Shown piece after piece: positions 5,632 to 6,753 of a stretch of DNA of 6,753 nucleotides. The notes beneath the pieces are model-generated. The model did no database searches. It saw only the letters and a list, made by a program, of their open reading frames with translations, and was not told the DNA's origin. Position 1 is the stretch's first letter. Each line of letters begins with the position of its first letter. Position numbers and translations under genes: made by a program. The stretch is taken from contig DQTU01000218.1 of assembly GCA_015662615.1 (NCBI GenBank), positions 1-6,753 on the forward strand, in the 5' to 3' direction. Source of the stretch: Campylobacterales bacterium. GTDB lineage: Bacteria > Campylobacterota > Campylobacteria > Campylobacterales > QNZT01.

Positions 5632-6753
5632 ATGCCTTTATCTAAATTAAATGAAGAGCAGTATACAGCTGCTACGGCGACCTATGGAAATAATCTCATC
5701 ATTGCTTCCGCAGGTACGGGGAAAACATCAACAATTGTGGCTCGTATTGGGTATCTTTTAAACAAAGGGGTTAATCCTGAAGATTTACTTCTTTTAACTT
5801 TTACCAATAAAGCATCAGCTGAGATGATTGAGCGAATAGCACGTAATTTTGATGAAAAAGTGGCAAAAAAGATACAGTCTGGAACTTTTCATGCGGTGAG
5901 TTATCGCCTTTTAAAAGAGAGTGGCATAAAGATTGTTTTAAAACAGCCCAAAGAGCTTAAAATGGTGCTTAAAAGTATCACAGAGAAGCGAAATTTTTCT
6001 TATATTGAAGCGGATACTACAGCTTATTCAGCTGGGTATTTGTACGATTTACACTCTTTATATCAAAACATGGTTTCCGATCTATCATTTGGTAAATGGG
6101 TTACAGAACAAAACGCAGATCATGAGCCTTTTGAAGAGATTTATGATGATATATATGCCGAATTTAAAGAGCTTAAAGAACGGTTTGGATATGTGGATTT
6201 TAACGATCTTTTGATAAATTTTCGAACCTACCTTTCAGAGAATGATGTGAAGTTTCAGGAGATCTTGGTTGATGAGTACCAAGATACAAATCAACTTCAA
6301 GGTTCACTTATCAATGGTTTTAAGAGAGAATCACTCTTTTGTGTTGGGGATTATGATCAAAGTATTTATGGTTTTAATGGTGCGGATATCACGATTATTG
6401 GTTCATTTGCTGATAGGTTTGAGAATGCACAAGTTTTTTCATTAAATAAAAATTACCGCTCAAGTGAGCCTATACTTTCTTTGGCAAATAGAGTAATCAA
6501 ACAAAATCCAAGGATTTATCCAAAAAAATTGGAAGTGACACGAAAAGGAAATTTTGAACCTCCTAAATTGATGATTTTTGAAGAGTTATTTGAACAATAT
6601 ACGGCGATCGCTCTTAAAATAAAAGATACCAAAACACCCTATGAAGATATCGCAGTAATTTTTCGTAATAACTCTAGTGCAGATGGTATAGAAGCACATT
6701 TGAGAGAACTTGGTATTGCCTGTAAGCGAAAAGGTGGAACAAGCTTTTTTGAT
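5632..6753 (+). CDS. UvrD/PcrA/Rep-family ATP-dependent DNA helicase, N-terminal 374 residues, cut by window edge
   Basis: A superfamily 1A 3'-5' DNA helicase, expected to act in repair or clearing of replication forks. Translation of the open frame gives the Q-motif LNEEQYTAA (6-14), Walker A ASAGTGKTST (25-34), motif Ia TFTNKASAEM (56-65), SGTFHA (83-88), Walker B VDEYQDTN (213-220), motif III VGDYDQSIYGFNGA (238-251) and motif IV NYRSS (274-278). Motifs V and VI and the rest of domain 2B lie past the edge. The DEYQD and GDYDQSIY wording matches the single UvrD/PcrA-like helicase of campylobacters; which of UvrD, PcrA or Rep it corresponds to cannot be fixed. The ATG follows the thrC TAG directly, an in-frame stop precedes it, and there is no visible ribosome site, so it probably depends on ribosomes finishing thrC. 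Confidence 0.94.
   Translation, partial: MPLSKLNEEQYTAATATYGNNLIIASAGTGKTSTIVARIGYLLNKGVNPEDLLLLTFTNKASAEMIERIARNFDEKVAKKIQSGTFHAVSYRLLKESGIKIVLKQPKELKMVLKSITEKRNFSYIEADTTAYSAGYLYDLHSLYQNMVSDLSFGKWVTEQNADHEPFEEIYDDIYAEFKELKERFGYVDFNDLLINFRTYLSENDVKFQEILVDEYQDTNQLQGSLINGFKRESLFCVGDYDQSIYGFNGADITIIGSFADRFENAQVFSLNKNYRSSEPILSLANRVIKQNPRIYPKKLEVTRKGNFEPPKLMIFEELFEQYTAIALKIKDTKTPYEDIAVIFRNNSSADGIEAHLRELGIACKRKGGTSFFD

Noticed and set aside
6005..6214. 69-codon plus-strand frame
   Set aside because: It is an out-of-frame shadow within the helicase gene, whose own frame is open throughout with conserved motifs on both sides.
1..6753. CRISPR array, insertion sequence, prophage or defence island
   Set aside because: No regularly spaced repeats, transposase, integrase, phage or known defence protein is visible. 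From nadE onward it is an ordinary housekeeping operon region.

Overview
The window is AT-rich, plus-strand and densely coding. It carries one end of a broken or frame-shifted upstream gene, five complete protein genes and one helicase gene cut by the right edge. The proteins look like those of the Campylobacterota (the former Epsilonproteobacteria). The NadE is short, ammonia-type, and contains the GTSNKSE...GYGTLFGD block. LpxK is divergent and helicobacter/campylobacter-like. The UvrD-type helicase has GDYDQSIYGFNGA as motif III. Gene order nadE ... lpxK ... thrC recalls Campylobacter jejuni, but extra genes are interposed. A free-living sulfur-oxidising genus such as Sulfurimonas or a relative is a reasonable guess from memory, not something the window proves.

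Layout. Positions 1-208 hold the 3' tail of an unrecognised gene whose reading frame appears to shift near position 40, together with three short palindromes in the first 60 bases. A hairpin with the stop codon in its loop closes this tail. About 100 bases of AT-rich intergenic DNA lead to nadE (310-1116, NAD synthetase). A 91-base gap holds a compact multi-branched inverted-repeat element. A PLP-dependent sugar aminotransferase of the DegT/DnrJ/EryC1/StrS family follows (1208-2341) and overlaps lpxK (2338-3267, lipid A 4'-kinase) by four bases. After a 25-base gap with a good -10 box come argB (3293-4156), thrC (4153-5631, four-base overlap) and a UvrD/PcrA/Rep-family helicase (5632 to the edge) that starts on the base after the thrC stop.

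How the genes fit together. The overlaps suggest two co-translated groups: aminotransferase-lpxK (envelope/lipid A) and argB-thrC-helicase (arginine synthesis, threonine synthesis, DNA repair), possibly all read as one long transcript with an internal promoter before argB. NAD synthesis, lipid A, amino acids and repair are unrelated housekeeping tasks, which is usual for the mixed operons of this phylum.

Nothing here looks like a new defence or mobile system. The points most worth a second look are the structured element at 1116-1185, the broken frame and palindromes at the left edge, the aminotransferase coupled to lpxK, and the altered DDGF motif of LpxK.
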